A stretch of DNA of 64,000 nt from positions 62,001-126,000 of the forward strand of contig JADLFW010000005.1 of the NCBI GenBank assembly GCA_020849615.1, given 5' to 3'. Source of the DNA: Phycisphaerales bacterium (GTDB lineage: Bacteria > Planctomycetota > Phycisphaerae > Phycisphaerales > UBA1924). The notes under the pieces were generated by a model, which had not been told where the DNA came from, did not search any database, and worked only from the letters and a program-made list of their open reading frames with translations. This document shows, one piece after another, positions 1-10,450 of this stretch (the stretch's first letter is position 1; each line of letters begins with the position of its first letter). A program made the position numbers and the translations under genes.

Positions 1-217
1 CCACGTTCAGCAGGTAGGTCAGGGTCATGTACAGATCGCCCAGGCTCATCAGCAGAACCGCCACCAGCAGCAGCACCACCCGCCTCGGACGCCCCGCCAC
101 CCACCGCTCCACCCGGGCCCCCCGCCCCGCGGCCCCCGCCGGGCCTTTTCCGGAACTGTCCAAGAGCCCCCCGGCCGAACGGGGAACAATGCCCAGCGTT
201 GCCATGCCGCGCTCCAT
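1..217 (-). CDS. Small membrane protein, 3' end cut by window edge
   Basis: Reads leftward off the window; at least 72 residues are visible. It starts MERGMATLGI and after a Gly/Ala/Arg-rich stretch has one clear hydrophobic segment (about residues 48-60, VVLLLVAVLLMSL) followed by GDLYMTLTYLLNV. The pattern of a basic N-terminus, then a membrane helix with a Gly-Asp-x-x-x-Thr segment, resembles the small DUF5658-type membrane proteins common in planctomycetes, but this is a weak resemblance. A second Met four residues in is an alternative start. It is divergent from the propeller gene at 399, with about 180 bp between them. Function unknown. Confidence 0.5.
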   Translation of the reverse strand, partial: MERGMATLGIVPRSAGGLLDSSGKGPAGAAGRGARVERWVAGRPRRVVLLLVAVLLMSLGDLYMTLTYLLNV

Positions 218-398
218 CGACCCGCCCGGTCCGACGATTCATCCTCACATAGACCCGGAAGCGGCGGGGAGACGTACAGATCGGTTGTGCGGAGTGCACG
301 GTTGAAGCGGGACATATCGGTCGCGGCCGGACTTCATGATCGTCGACCGGGCCCCCGCAACGGCCCGGAGCCCTTCGGAGCTTCGCCGGAGAACCAGC

Positions 399-3300
399 AT
401 GCCTAGGCGCCTGTTCCGTTCCGTGGGCCTCGCCCTGCTGCTGGCCGCCCTCACCCCCGCGCTCCCCGATGCCCACGCCCGCCAGCCCGGGCCCGTCTTC
501 CCCGATGACTCCCTCGCCGCCCGCGAAGCCCTCACCCGCGTCGAAGAGCTCAGCGCCGCCGGAAACCTCGGCGAGGCCGTCCGCGTCCTCCAGCAGACCA
601 TCGAACGCGAGGGTGAACGCGTCCTCGAAGCGCCGGGCCGGCCCGATCTCTTCATCCCCGTCCGGGCCCGCGCCCACGACCTTCTCCTTTCCACCCCCGC
701 CCTCCTCGATCGCTACCGCGCTGCTGAAGGCCCGCGCGCTGATGCGCTCCTCGCCACCCCGGCCGGCGTCGAGAGCGTCGAACGCTCGCGCCTCCTGACC
801 CCGGCCGGCCTCGAGGCCGCGCTCCGCCTCGCGCAGGAACACCTCGAGTCCGCCCGCTTCGAGGCGGCCCGGCTCACCCTCGCCCAGCTCGACCGCCATC
901 CCGATCGCCTCGCCGCATCCCCCGCTTCCCGGGATGCCGCCCGCCTCGCCGAACAGGTCGCCCTGCGCCTCCACCGCCCGGAGGTCACGGCGTGGGCCTC
1001 GGCCTGGCTCAAGGAAGCCGGTGTCGAACCGGCCGCCCCCGCCGCCGATTCACACCCGCCCGCTCCCTTGCTCCTCTCCCCCTTCACCCCCACCACCGCC
1101 TTCGCGCCCGATCAGGTCGTCGGCCGCCCGCTCGCCACCGCCTGGCTCTCCCCCGAACTGGCGGCCTCCGCCGAGAACGCCCGCCGCCGCCGCGGCCGCG
1201 GCCGGGCCATCGGCGAGGACATCTCCGAGCAGCCCTGGGTCATGCCCACCTGCGCGGGCGATGTTCTCTACATCAACGACTCCTTCGGCGTCAGCGCCTG
1301 GGACCGCCTCACTCTCACCCCCATCTGGCGCAACCGCCCCCTCGAGGCAGGCCTCGAACCCGGCGCCGAGCCCGACCCCGACCTCGACCGCACCGTCCTC
1401 GATTACGGCAACACCCGCAACCTCGAAGACTCCGCCCAGGTCGCCGTCGCCTCCGGCATCGCCGTCGCCGCCACCGGCTGGGTCCGCGATGGTGAACGCC
1501 ACGGCGACCCGCGCATCCACGCCTTCGACGCCGCGACGGGCCGCACCCTCTGGTCGGTCGCCCTCGCCTCGATCGACCCCTCCCTCACCGAGGGCGGCGC
1601 CCGCGGCTCCATCCTCATCGACCAGGACACCGTCGTCCTCGCCGTCCGACGCGTCGCCGGCAACCGCCGCGTCACCAGTTCGCATCTCGCCGCCGTCGAT
1701 CTCTACACAGGCCGCCCGCGCTGGGCCCGGCTCCTCGCCACCGCCGGCTCCCTCCCCTACCAGCGCATGTCCCGCGTCACCGACACCCCCCTGCTCCGTC
1801 ACGGCCTGGTCTACCGCGTCGATGATGTCGGCATCATCGCCGCCGTCGAATCCGTGACGGGCCGGACGGTCTGGGTCCGCCGCTTCAAGGGCCTCAATAC
1901 CGCCAACGCCGAGACCACCGCCCCCTGGGCCTCCAGCGCCCCCATCATCTCCGGCGATTCCCTCATCGCACTCTCCCCATCCCACGACGCCGTCGTCCGC
2001 CTCGACCCCGCCACCGGCGACCTGCTGGGCCAGCGCGCCGCCGGTGAACTCGACGACCCCCGCTACATCCTCGCCGCCGGGCCGTGGCTCGCCTGCATCG
2101 GCGAAACTCACATCACCCTCGCCGACGCCGCCACCTTCGAAACCGCCCCGCCCGCCCGCTCCGCCGAGTTCATGGAGCCCCCCATCTGCGGCCGCACCAT
2201 CATCGCCGATGGCCGATTGCTCATCCCCGTCGGGCCCGGGCCCGCGGCGGGCCTGCTCCTGCTCGACCCCGCCGCCCCCGCCGAGCCGCGCCGCGTCAGC
2301 CTCGAAACCTCCGGCAATGTCCTGGCCGTCGGCAGCGATGTCCTCATCGTCGATGATGCCCGGCTGCACAGCTACGTCGGGTGGGAACGGGCCGACCGCG
2401 TGCTCTCTGCGCGGCTCGACGCCGACCCCGCCGATGCCCGCCCGGCCCTCTCGCTGGTGGACCTGGCCTACCGCGCGGGCAAGACGGGCCGGATCGCCGC
2501 TGCCGCCGACATCGCCCTCGATCGCCTCGGCCGACCCGCGGCCCGCCCTTCCGATGCCGATGAGAGCCGCCGCCTCCAGCGCCAGCTCTACACCTCGCTG
2601 CTGGGCATGCTCCAGACCGCGCAGTACCCCCCCGCCCCGGACGCTGCCCCCTCGCCAACCGCCATCCGCGACCCCATCATCCGCGACCCCGCGGTCCTGG
2701 ATGCCCTCACCGACCGCCTGGGCCGGGCCGCCGAGTCCGCCGATGAGCAGGTCACCTACCTGCTCACGCTGGGCCGGCTCCGCGAGATGCAGTCCAACGC
2801 CCCCGCCGCCATCGACGCCTACCAGCGCGTCCTCACCCGCCCCGAGCTCGCCTCGGGCCTGTGGAACTCCGCGCAGCTCACCGTCCGCGGCGATCTCGAA
2901 GCCGCGCGCCGCATCCGCGAGGTCATCGCCCGCTTCGGCCGCGCTCCCTACCAGGCTTTCGATCAGGAAGTCCAGCGCGAAAGCATCGCCGCCGGCGAGA
3001 ACCCCGCCGCCCTCGAAGAGCTGGCCCGGGCCTACCCCGCCGCCGCCTCCGGCCCGTCCATCTGGATCCGTGCCGCCGAGCTCCACGACCGCGCGGGCCG
3101 GGCCGGCGATGCGGCCCGCGCGTACGCCGCCGCGCTCTCCGCCTCCGAATGGGCCCTCCAGCTCGGCGAGCGCGACCGCTTCACCGAGATCGGCGAGATC
3201 ACCGGGCGGCTCGTCGGCACCCTCGAAGCCCAGGACCGCCTCTCCGCCGCGGCCCAGCTGCTCCACCGCATTCAGACCGCCTACCCGCAGGCCCAGATCA

Positions 3301-4679
3301 CCCGCCAGGGCGCGCCGCTCGCCGCTGATTCCCTCTCGGCGGGCATCGCGCTGCGGCTGTCCACCCTGGAACGCCCCGCGCGCGTCGGCCCGCGCATCCT
3401 GCGGGAACCCCAGCGCCTCGATGGCTGGGAGCTGCTCCCCGCGCTCACCCACGACCGGCCGCAGCCGGTCGAGCACGTCGTGATGATCTCCCCCTCGACC
3501 TCGCGCATCGGCCTGTGGAGCGCGGGGATCGAGAGCGGCAAGCTCCAGCTCTCCTGGACCCGCGACACCCCCGCGGTGCCCCCCGTCCTTATCCGCCTCG
3601 ACGCCCAGGCCGCGTACTTCTACTGGCCCGCGCAGCAGGGCGGCGTCGTCGAAAAGATCCAGATCGTCGGCGGGCAGACCGCGTGGACCAGCCAGCCGAT
3701 CCGCGGCCTGCTGGGCCGGAACCGCGACCCCCTCGCCGACGGCGGGCCCGTCACACTCCCCACCCCCCTCGACGGCGAGGTCCGCCCCGGCGACCTCCTC
3801 GTCGCCACCGATGAGCAGACGCTCCTGCTCGTCGAACGCGGCGGCGGCGCTACCGCGCTCGACCTGGCGACGGGCCGGGCCCTGTGGTCCCGCGCCGCCT
3901 CGCTCGCCATTGTCCACGATGCCGACATCAACGCCGGGTTCGTCGCCCTCGCCGGCATCGCCGATGCCCACGCCCTCGAGAACATCTCGCCCGCGCCCCG
4001 CATCGTGATCCTCGACGCCCGGACCGGCGAATCCCTCCGCACGCTCCCCGCCCTCCCCGGCTCGCCACGCTGGATCCGCCTCACCCCGCAGGGCCTGCTC
4101 CTCTCCGCCCTCGAAGACCGCGTCGCCGCCTGGGATGCTTCCACCGGCAGCGTGCAATGGACCATGACCGACCCCGGCGCCCGCCGCTGCCTCGACTGCT
4201 GGGCCTTCGGCGACCGCCTCTTCCTGCTCGACGCCGACCGCCAGCTCTGGCTCGCCTCCCTCGCCTCCGGCCGCTCCATCGCCGGGCCGCTCAAGGGCCG
4301 CGAACGCCTCGGCGAGCGCCTCTCGATCACCGCCTCCGCGGCCGGGCCCAACGTCGCCTTCGCCACCGAACGCGGCTTCCTCATCTATAACCCCGCCGGC
4401 GAGCTCATCGGCGCCGACGGCGCCGACGGCCGCACGGGGCTCATCCCCGCCCGCGCCGCCGAGTCGCTCCTGGTCTGCATCCAATCCGAACGCACCGAAC
4501 TGCCGGATGGCAGGTCCGCGGCCCGGCTCATGCTCTTCGCCCCCGACTCGGGCAAGCTCCTCCGCGGCGAGGACATCATCCTGACCGAGGACCCCTCCGA
4601 GATGGCCCTGCTCGACGGCGCCGTCGTCATCACCGCGGGCTCGAGCACGATCGTCCTCGCGGCGCCGGTTGAACGCTGA
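399..4679 (+). CDS. Secreted PQQ-like beta-propeller / TPR protein
   Basis: 1426-residue exported protein. The start at 399 is preferred because MPRRLFRSVGLALLLAAL begins a standard signal peptide with a cleavage-like AHA-R; an in-frame ATG at 336 would bury it. After a helical region, residues about 230-660 carry repeated blades of the PQQ/quinoprotein-like propeller type (for example DAATGRTLWSV, DLYTGRPRWAR, DPATGDLLGQR). A TPR-like helical region follows (about 690-990), then a second propeller (about 1000-1426, with DLATGRALWSR and DASTGSVQWTM). No quinoprotein dehydrogenase active-site motif was noticed, so a scaffold, assembly or binding role outside the cytoplasm is more likely than catalysis. 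It faces the gene at 4752 tail to tail. Confidence 0.85.
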   Translation: MPRRLFRSVGLALLLAALTPALPDAHARQPGPVFPDDSLAAREALTRVEELSAAGNLGEAVRVLQQTIEREGERVLEAPGRPDLFIPVRARAHDLLLSTPALLDRYRAAEGPRADALLATPAGVESVERSRLLTPAGLEAALRLAQEHLESARFEAARLTLAQLDRHPDRLAASPASRDAARLAEQVALRLHRPEVTAWASAWLKEAGVEPAAPAADSHPPAPLLLSPFTPTTAFAPDQVVGRPLATAWLSPELAASAENARRRRGRGRAIGEDISEQPWVMPTCAGDVLYINDSFGVSAWDRLTLTPIWRNRPLEAGLEPGAEPDPDLDRTVLDYGNTRNLEDSAQVAVASGIAVAATGWVRDGERHGDPRIHAFDAATGRTLWSVALASIDPSLTEGGARGSILIDQDTVVLAVRRVAGNRRVTSSHLAAVDLYTGRPRWARLLATAGSLPYQRMSRVTDTPLLRHGLVYRVDDVGIIAAVESVTGRTVWVRRFKGLNTANAETTAPWASSAPIISGDSLIALSPSHDAVVRLDPATGDLLGQRAAGELDDPRYILAAGPWLACIGETHITLADAATFETAPPARSAEFMEPPICGRTIIADGRLLIPVGPGPAAGLLLLDPAAPAEPRRVSLETSGNVLAVGSDVLIVDDARLHSYVGWERADRVLSARLDADPADARPALSLVDLAYRAGKTGRIAAAADIALDRLGRPAARPSDADESRRLQRQLYTSLLGMLQTAQYPPAPDAAPSPTAIRDPIIRDPAVLDALTDRLGRAAESADEQVTYLLTLGRLREMQSNAPAAIDAYQRVLTRPELASGLWNSAQLTVRGDLEAARRIREVIARFGRAPYQAFDQEVQRESIAAGENPAALEELARAYPAAASGPSIWIRAAELHDRAGRAGDAARAYAAALSASEWALQLGERDRFTEIGEITGRLVGTLEAQDRLSAAAQLLHRIQTAYPQAQITRQGAPLAADSLSAGIALRLSTLERPARVGPRILREPQRLDGWELLPALTHDRPQPVEHVVMISPSTSRIGLWSAGIESGKLQLSWTRDTPAVPPVLIRLDAQAAYFYWPAQQGGVVEKIQIVGGQTAWTSQPIRGLLGRNRDPLADGGPVTLPTPLDGEVRPGDLLVATDEQTLLLVERGGGATALDLATGRALWSRAASLAIVHDADINAGFVALAGIADAHALENISPAPRIVILDARTGESLRTLPALPGSPRWIRLTPQGLLLSALEDRVAAWDASTGSVQWTMTDPGARRCLDCWAFGDRLFLLDADRQLWLASLASGRSIAGPLKGRERLGERLSITASAAGPNVAFATERGFLIYNPAGELIGADGADGRTGLIPARAAESLLVCIQSERTELPDGRSAARLMLFAPDSGKLLRGEDIILTEDPSEMALLDGAVVITAGSSTIVLAAPVER

Positions 4680-4693
4680 CTCCGCCACCGAAA

Positions 4694-4720
4694 GCGGCCC
4701 GCGCCTGCAGCACGGGCCGC
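4694..4720. terminator. Hairpin between convergent genes
   Basis: GCGGCCCG and CGGGCCGC form a perfect 8-bp stem around an 11-nt loop in the 72-bp gap between two converging genes. There is no long T-run, so it may be a bidirectional, weakly intrinsic terminator. Confidence 0.5.
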
Positions 4721-4751
4721 ATCGTCTCCCTCCTCCGCCCCAGCCCCGGTG

Positions 4752-5627
4752 CTACCGCCGGCGGCGGAGCACCATCAGGCCCGCCATCAGGACGAGCCCG
4801 CCGGGCCCCGGCACGGCCGGGCCCGACCATCCAAAGAGCGTCGGCGTCTGATTCACCTGCACCGGCACCGCGCCCGCCGGGTTGTTCCAGCTGTGCGCCC
4901 AGCCGTCGTTCACCTGATCGAGCCAGTTGCCCGGCATCGCGTAGCCGAACACCACGCCGGGCCCGCCGATGAACGCCCCCACACCCACCCCGGGCAGGTC
5001 CCACTCGAAGTTGCCGGGCCCGGAGTGCGCGTTGAAGTCCCAGTCCTGGAGCACGCCCGCGACGAACGCGGGCGTCATGTCGAGGACCGTCCCTGTCGGG
5101 ATGCTGAAGGACGACATGAACTGGCTGCCCGCCGCGGGCATCGCCACCTGCAGCGCCCCGCCCGTGTCGCGGATGTTGAACCCGGAAAGGTCGTTCATGC
5201 CGACGAGCCCCGGCGGGCCCGTGAACGAATACGGCGGCAGACCGAAGGGCGGGAACCCCGCGCCGCTGCCGTAGTTGATGTTCGTCGCCTGGTAGATGAA
5301 CGCCTCGGCGCCGGCCATCGCGGGGATCACGCTGCCGGGCGTCAGGCCGTTGCGGAACATCGGGTTGAACGGATTGTTGGGCAGCCCGGCGATCGCCATG
5401 CCCGCGTACCACTGCGTGGTCTGCGCCTGGTCGAGGTGCCACTCGTCGATGTCGAACAGCGGGATGGAGCCGGGGGTCGGCGGCGGCGCCCCGCGCGCGG
5501 TGACGCTCGCCACGACCCCATCATCCCACCAGGTGAAGTGGTGCTGGCCCAGGATCCCCGCCGCTGCGCTGCCGGCGAACCCCAACACCATCGCCGCGCC
5601 GACCAGAACACGCCTTGTCTCGTACAT
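4752..5627 (-). CDS. Secreted protein with PEP-CTERM-like sorting tail
   Basis: 291 residues. MYETRRVLVGAAMVLGFAG is a signal peptide; the start at 5627 is fixed by an AAGGAGAG ribosome site, although the open frame extends further upstream. The C-terminus (VPGPGG, hydrophobic helix, RRRR) has the three-part layout of PEP-CTERM/exosortase substrates, so the protein is probably exported, cut and surface-anchored or released. The body contains no domain I recognise; it is rich in Gly, Pro, Asn and Trp like many planctomycete extracellular proteins. The transcript upstream of it (5907-8327) ends in its own terminator, so the two are probably separate units. Confidence 0.8.
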   Translation of the reverse strand: MYETRRVLVGAAMVLGFAGSAAAGILGQHHFTWWDDGVVASVTARGAPPPTPGSIPLFDIDEWHLDQAQTTQWYAGMAIAGLPNNPFNPMFRNGLTPGSVIPAMAGAEAFIYQATNINYGSGAGFPPFGLPPYSFTGPPGLVGMNDLSGFNIRDTGGALQVAMPAAGSQFMSSFSIPTGTVLDMTPAFVAGVLQDWDFNAHSGPGNFEWDLPGVGVGAFIGGPGVVFGYAMPGNWLDQVNDGWAHSWNNPAGAVPVQVNQTPTLFGWSGPAVPGPGGLVLMAGLMVLRRRR

Positions 5628-5856
5628 GGCTGCTCTCCTTGTTGTGAATGCGCCCCACGCGCAGCCAAGCGTCCAGTCTCGATCCCGCTCTCGCGCATTC
5701 CCAGGGGGCAGTTGCCCTTTTCCCGCTCGGCGGGCAGGCTTTGCGAACGCAACCCGTTCGCGCACCTCTACTTGGAGCGATTCCCGCCGCCGGGCCCGGC
5801 GTCCAGAACGGGGAACTCGCACCGACGAACACGGTGCGACCAGCTCGCGACAGAAA

Positions 5857-5882
5857 GGGGGCGGTCCCTCCGGACCGCCCCC
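5857..5882 (-). terminator. Intrinsic terminator of the 5907-8327 gene
   Basis: GGGGGCGGTCC and GGACCGCCCCC pair perfectly (11 bp) around a CTCC loop. Read on the minus strand the stem is followed by TTTCTGT, placing it 25 bp past the stop codon of the dockerin-type gene. Confidence 0.75.
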
Positions 5883-5906
5883 GCATACAGCACTCCACCG
5901 GCGGAT

Positions 5907-8327
5907 TCAGCACCCGATGTCGTAGAGGTTCAGGAACTCGAGGAAGTCGGCGAAGTCGATGAGCCCATCGCCGTTGAGATCCACCAACGGATCCTGGGCG
6001 TCGTAGTAGTTCAGGAACATCAGGAAGTCACCGAAGTCCACGAGCCCATCGTGCGTGAAGTCCACGACGCAGCCCCACCGGGCCCAGAACTCGCTGGTCC
6101 GGTCGCCCGCGATCGTGAACCGGCCGCCCGCGATGATCTCATCGCCGAACATCGTGATGGCCCGGACGCCGTCATTGACCCCCGTACTCATCGTGGCCCA
6201 CTGGCCCGCCCACATCCCGATCCGGTTCACCGGGGTGAATCCGCTGGAGAGGAAATCGCCGCCGGCGATGAGCCTGCCGTTCTGCCAGGCCAGCGCGTGC
6301 ACCGGCCCGCCCAGCAGGCCACTGCCCAGCGACGACCATGCGTCGCCGCTCCAGCGGGCGATGTGGTTGACCATGAGCGGCTCCGTGCCGGCATAAATGA
6401 ACTCACCCCCCGCGTAGAACTCGGGCGGCGTCATCGCGACCCGCGGCACCAGCAGCGCGCGGACCGCGGCGTCCGGCTGGCCGCCGTTGATCGGGGACCA
6501 CACGCCGGTCTCCCACAGCCACGAGGCCAGGAACGGCGCATCCATCGCCTCCGTCCCCACCTGTGTGAAGGAACCGCCCACCAGCAGCGTGCTCTCGTTC
6601 ACTGATGGATCGGCGAACTCGGCGAGCGTGTAGACCGTGCCGTTTACATCCGGAAGCAGCTCGGTCCAGAACTGCCCATCCCAGTACGCCAGGTGGGTCC
6701 CGATGGGCATGGTCAACTCACCGCCGGCGAACAGCCGGCCGCGGTACTCGGCCAGCGCGTGGACCGGGCCGCTGCGGCCGCCGCCCACATCACTCCAGCC
6801 CAGTCCATCCCAGGCCGCCATGTGCCGGACCTCGGTGTCTCCGGCCCGCGTGAAGCGCCCGCCAACGAACAGGCGCGGCGCCACACCCGCCGGCTCGGCG
6901 TAGACCAGCATCGCCAGCCCCGGGCCGTTCAGCCCGGCGCCCACCGGCATCCAGACATCGCCATTCCAGCGGGCCACGTAGTTTACGGCGCGGCCGCCCG
7001 CGACCGTGAACTCGCCGGTGGCGAAGAGCTCGCCGCCGAACTCAGCCCACGCCAGCACCGGGCCGTTCAGGCCCGCGCTGGGGATGGTCCACTCCTCACC
7101 GGGGACCGTCTTCTCCAGGTCCGCGATGTACGCGGCCCGGCCGATCGACGGGTCAACACCCGTGAACGCGCCGCCGGCGAACAGGTCCCGGCCCGCGCCG
7201 TCATCGAAGTCGGCCAGGGTGTAGACCGTGCCGTTCAGCTCGGCCCCGGGCGTGCCGACCACGCTCCAGGCGCCCGCGCTCCAGGCCGCGATGTGCCTGT
7301 ACGGGCCGGCCCCGATCGAGGTGAACTCCCCGCCCGCGACCAGCCGGTCGCCCTGCACGCGAAGGGCGTGCACCGGCGCATCGGGCTGCATCGCCGTGAA
7401 GGGGTTCATCGGGGACCACGCGGCCCCGTTCCAGCGGGCGATGTACTCAACGGCCATCCCGCCGGCGGCCACGAAATCACCGCCGACGAACAGGGCGGGC
7501 GGCGTCCCGACCGGGCCATCCTCATCGAACACCGCCAGCGCCCGGACCGTGCGGTCCACGCCCGGCGCCGGATCCGCCCCGACCGGGGACCAGATCCCGT
7601 AGGGCATGCCGGGGCGCCACCTCGCGATGTGGTTCACGGTGATGAACGCCAGCATGTTGTCGGCGTTCACGAAGTCGCCGCCCACGAAGACCGCCGGGCT
7701 CGCCATCGCCGGCTCCTGGTAGAGCGCCAGGCTGCGGACCGCCCCATCCACACCGCCGTTGAGCGGAAGCCAGTTGGAATCGGCCTTGCGCCACACCGCG
7801 ATGTTGTCGAAGTTCGGGATCCCGGCGGCGCTGTCGAACTTGCCGCCGATGTAGAGGTCATCCCCGTGCGACAGCAGCGTGTACACCGGGCCGTTCACCC
7901 CTTCGCCCAGCGGGCCGTCGAGCGTCGACCAGGACTCGGTGGCGGAACTCCAGCGCGCGATGTTGCTTACCTCCACACCGCCCGCCATCGCGAAACGGCC
8001 GCCCACGACCAGCTCGCCATCATGGATGGTCATGGCGTACACAGGGCCATCCACCGTGAACTGGAAGGGGGTGGTGTAGGTCCAGCCATCCCACACGGCC
8101 AAGTAGGGTCTGGTCGAGCCGCCGATCTGCACGAACTCACCCCCCAGCACCAGCGCGGGCCCGTACTCCTGCATGGCCCGCACCGCGCTGTCGGGGGTTC
8201 CGCTCCCCAGCTCGGGCCCACGTATCCACTGACCGCTCGCCGGGACTGCCAGGGCGGTCATTGCAAAGGCCGCCGCGGCACGCAGCGGCCACCGCGCACG
8301 CCAACTCATCGTTGTTGCGTCTGTCAT
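5907..8327 (-). CDS. Secreted propeller-repeat protein with terminal GC-type dockerin-like domain
   Basis: 806 residues. The start at 8327 is supported by an AAGGAGG site 5 bp upstream, and residues about 15-32 form a signal peptide ending at ASGQ. The body is a run of 50-60-residue repeats of the form xxIARWxGxxWxxxGxGxxGPVxALxxxxxxLxxGGxFxxAG, a Kelch-like/delta-60-like propeller pattern. The last 50 residues contain two EF-hand-like loops, DFTHDGLVDFGDF and DLNGDGLIDFADF, and the chain ends ...YDIGC. This matches the Gly-Cys-ending dockerin-like domains of Phycisphaerae exported proteins, probably a calcium-binding anchor. Substrate or partner unknown; an extracellular or envelope location is inferred. 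Confidence 0.85.
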   Translation of the reverse strand: MTDATTMSWRARWPLRAAAAFAMTALAVPASGQWIRGPELGSGTPDSAVRAMQEYGPALVLGGEFVQIGGSTRPYLAVWDGWTYTTPFQFTVDGPVYAMTIHDGELVVGGRFAMAGGVEVSNIARWSSATESWSTLDGPLGEGVNGPVYTLLSHGDDLYIGGKFDSAAGIPNFDNIAVWRKADSNWLPLNGGVDGAVRSLALYQEPAMASPAVFVGGDFVNADNMLAFITVNHIARWRPGMPYGIWSPVGADPAPGVDRTVRALAVFDEDGPVGTPPALFVGGDFVAAGGMAVEYIARWNGAAWSPMNPFTAMQPDAPVHALRVQGDRLVAGGEFTSIGAGPYRHIAAWSAGAWSVVGTPGAELNGTVYTLADFDDGAGRDLFAGGAFTGVDPSIGRAAYIADLEKTVPGEEWTIPSAGLNGPVLAWAEFGGELFATGEFTVAGGRAVNYVARWNGDVWMPVGAGLNGPGLAMLVYAEPAGVAPRLFVGGRFTRAGDTEVRHMAAWDGLGWSDVGGGRSGPVHALAEYRGRLFAGGELTMPIGTHLAYWDGQFWTELLPDVNGTVYTLAEFADPSVNESTLLVGGSFTQVGTEAMDAPFLASWLWETGVWSPINGGQPDAAVRALLVPRVAMTPPEFYAGGEFIYAGTEPLMVNHIARWSGDAWSSLGSGLLGGPVHALAWQNGRLIAGGDFLSSGFTPVNRIGMWAGQWATMSTGVNDGVRAITMFGDEIIAGGRFTIAGDRTSEFWARWGCVVDFTHDGLVDFGDFLMFLNYYDAQDPLVDLNGDGLIDFADFLEFLNLYDIGC

Positions 8328-8513
8328 TGTGCACCTCCTTGTGTGACAGCGGGCAGGCTAGCACCGTGCCCGGCGCGGGCCCAGCACCGAGTTCCCGCCA
8401 CCGGCCGATGGGTGGCGGATCCTTGCGGCGAAATGATCGAGAATCGGCGTGCGGGCCCGCGCGCTCTATGCTCTGGCCCGGCCCGTGAGTCCACGCCCCC
8501 CTTCGGAGCCCTC

Positions 8514-10244
8514 ATGCGCGACCAGAACCGCCTCATCGCCTACTTCTCGATGGAGATCGGCCTCGAGCCGCACATCCCCACCTACTCGGGTGGCCTGGGC
8601 GTGCTCGCGGGCGACACTCTCCGCGCCGCGGCCGACATGGGCCTGCCCTACGCCGGCGTCACGCTCCTCTACCGCGATGGCTACTTCACCCAGCGCCTCG
8701 AAGGAGGACGCCAGGTCGAGGTCCCCACCGCCTGGAAGCCCGAGGAGACCCTCGAGGAGATGCCCCAGCGCGGCTACGTCCCCATCGAGGGCCGCGTCGT
8801 CCTCGTCCGCGCGTACCGCCTCATCCTCAAGGGCGCTACGGGCCGCTACATCCCGATCTACTTCCTCGACACCGACCTTCCCGAGAACACCCCCGACGAC
8901 CGCAAGATCACCCGCGCCCTCTACACCGGAAACTCCGACTGGCGCATCAAGCAGGAGGCCATCCTCGGCATCGGCGGCCGCCGCATGCTCCGGGCCTTCA
9001 CCCACGACGTCGCCTGCTTCCACATGAACGAGGGCCACGCCGTCTTCCTCACCGTCGAACTCCTCTCCGAGCACCTCGCCCGCTTCGACAAATCCCAGAT
9101 CGACTCCGAGTGCATCCGCCACGCCCGCCAGCGCTGCGTCTTCACCACCCACACCCCCATCGAGGCGGGCCACGACCGATTCCCCATCGACCGCGTCCGG
9201 GCCATCATCGGCGACCACCCTGTCTTCCACCGCCCCGATCTCTACGGCTCGGAGGGCACCCTCAACACCACCATCCTCGCCCTCAACATGTCCCGCTTCG
9301 CCAACGGCGTGGCCCGCAAGCACGGCGAGGTCTCCCGCTCCATGTTCCCGAATCACACGATCGACTCCATCACCAACGGCGTGCACGCCGCCTCGTGGGC
9401 GTGCGGGCCGGTGGCCCGGCTCTTCGATCACCACTTCCCAGCATGGCGCACCGTCAACTCCGAGCTGCGCCTCGCCCGCGGCATCCCCGATGATGAGCTC
9501 TGGGATGCCCACCAGGAAGCCAAGCACGACCTCCTCGACGCCGTCGAAACCCTCACCGATGAGCCCTTCGACCCCGATGTCTTCACCATCGGTTTCGCCC
9601 GCCGGGCCACCGCGTACAAGCGGGCCGCCATGCTCATCAGCGACCCGGCCCGGCTCCGAACCATCGCCCGCTCGGCGGGCCGCCTCCAGATCCTCTACGC
9701 CGGCAAGGCCCACCCGCACGACGGGGCCGGCAAGGCGATCATCGCCGAGATCAACCAGGCGATCGCCGGGCTGAACAGCCCGCCCGACCTGCGCATCGCG
9801 TTCCTCCCCAACTACGACATCGCCCTGGCCCGCAAGCTGGTCGCGGGCTGCGACATGTGGCTCAACACGCCCGAGCCGCCCCTCGAAGCCTCGGGCACCA
9901 GCGGAATGAAGGCAGCGCTCAACGGCGTTCCCTCATTCTCCACCATGGATGGCTGGTGGATCGAGGGCTGCGTCGAGGGCGAGACGGGCTGGGGCATCGG
10001 CGACATCCCCACGATCAACGCCGGGCTGGCGGGCCAGAAGCTGGGCGTCGGCGCCAGCGAATCCCTCTTCCGCCACGACGCCGAGGAGCTCTACCGCAAG
10101 CTCGAGCACACGATCGTGCCGCTCTACTACGGCCCGCGCCACCTCTGGATCGACGTCATGAAGTCGGCCATCTCCATCAACGGCTCGCACTTCACCACCG
10201 AACGCATGCTCCGCGACTACATGATGAAGGCCTACGACGACTGA
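8514..10244 (+). CDS. glgP: Short-form alpha-glucan phosphorylase
   Basis: 576 residues, glycosyltransferase family 35. It would release glucose-1-phosphate from alpha-1,4-glucans using pyridoxal phosphate. The N-terminus [24 protein letters not shown] is typical of the short alpha-glucan phosphorylase subfamily (about 550-700 residues, against about 800 in the classical enzyme). The cofactor motif [14 protein letters not shown] lies near residue 460, with Lys466 the expected Schiff-base lysine; the VTNGVH-like segment is present as SITNGVHA. The frame stays open upstream to 6693, antisense to the dockerin gene, but ATG 8514 gives the family N-terminus. It is monocistronic, divergent from 5907-8327 and convergent with comEC. 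Confidence 0.92.
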   Translation: MRDQNRLIAYFSMEIGLEPHIPTYSGGLGVLAGDTLRAAADMGLPYAGVTLLYRDGYFTQRLEGGRQVEVPTAWKPEETLEEMPQRGYVPIEGRVVLVRAYRLILKGATGRYIPIYFLDTDLPENTPDDRKITRALYTGNSDWRIKQEAILGIGGRRMLRAFTHDVACFHMNEGHAVFLTVELLSEHLARFDKSQIDSECIRHARQRCVFTTHTPIEAGHDRFPIDRVRAIIGDHPVFHRPDLYGSEGTLNTTILALNMSRFANGVARKHGEVSRSMFPNHTIDSITNGVHAASWACGPVARLFDHHFPAWRTVNSELRLARGIPDDELWDAHQEAKHDLLDAVETLTDEPFDPDVFTIGFARRATAYKRAAMLISDPARLRTIARSAGRLQILYAGKAHPHDGAGKAIIAEINQAIAGLNSPPDLRIAFLPNYDIALARKLVAGCDMWLNTPEPPLEASGTSGMKAALNGVPSFSTMDGWWIEGCVEGETGWGIGDIPTINAGLAGQKLGVGASESLFRHDAEELYRKLEHTIVPLYYGPRHLWIDVMKSAISINGSHFTTERMLRDYMMKAYDD

Positions 10245-10254
10245 AAGGCGTTAT

Positions 10255-10450
10255 CACTACAGAGGCACAGGAGCACAGAAAAGAGGGGAGCCGGCGCCTC
10301 GGCGGGTGCCATAGGGGACGTGTCTTCACGTCCCCCATGCTTCATCCGACGGCCGGCATGGTGGACACCAGGAAATGATCGCTGCGCCGCGGCTCCCAAC
10401 TCGCGATTCGCCATTCGCTACTCGCCCTCCTCCTCGCCTCTGTGGTGAAT
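10255..10450. repeat. Intergenic repeat cluster: CAGAGG arms, hairpin, heptamers
   Basis: Between the converging glgP and comEC genes lie several elements: an ACTACAGAGGCACAGGAG arm (about 10255-10272) mirrored by CCTCTGTGGTGAAT near 10438; a perfect hairpin GGGGACGTG/CACGTCCCC at 10314-10335; and four heptamers of the ACTCGCS/ATTCGCY type at 10399-10426. The hairpin may double as a bidirectional terminator. The right arm overlaps the 3' end of comEC. Confidence 0.6.

Noticed and set aside
1050-4688. 1212-residue ORF antisense to the propeller gene
   Set aside because: High GC makes antisense frames open. Its composition is Gly/Asp/Glu/Ala-heavy with no family motif, while the sense gene has clear propeller repeats.
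6693-8513. N-terminal extension of the glgP frame by 600 residues
   Set aside because: It is antisense to the dockerin protein and has no domain; the family N-terminus begins at 8514.
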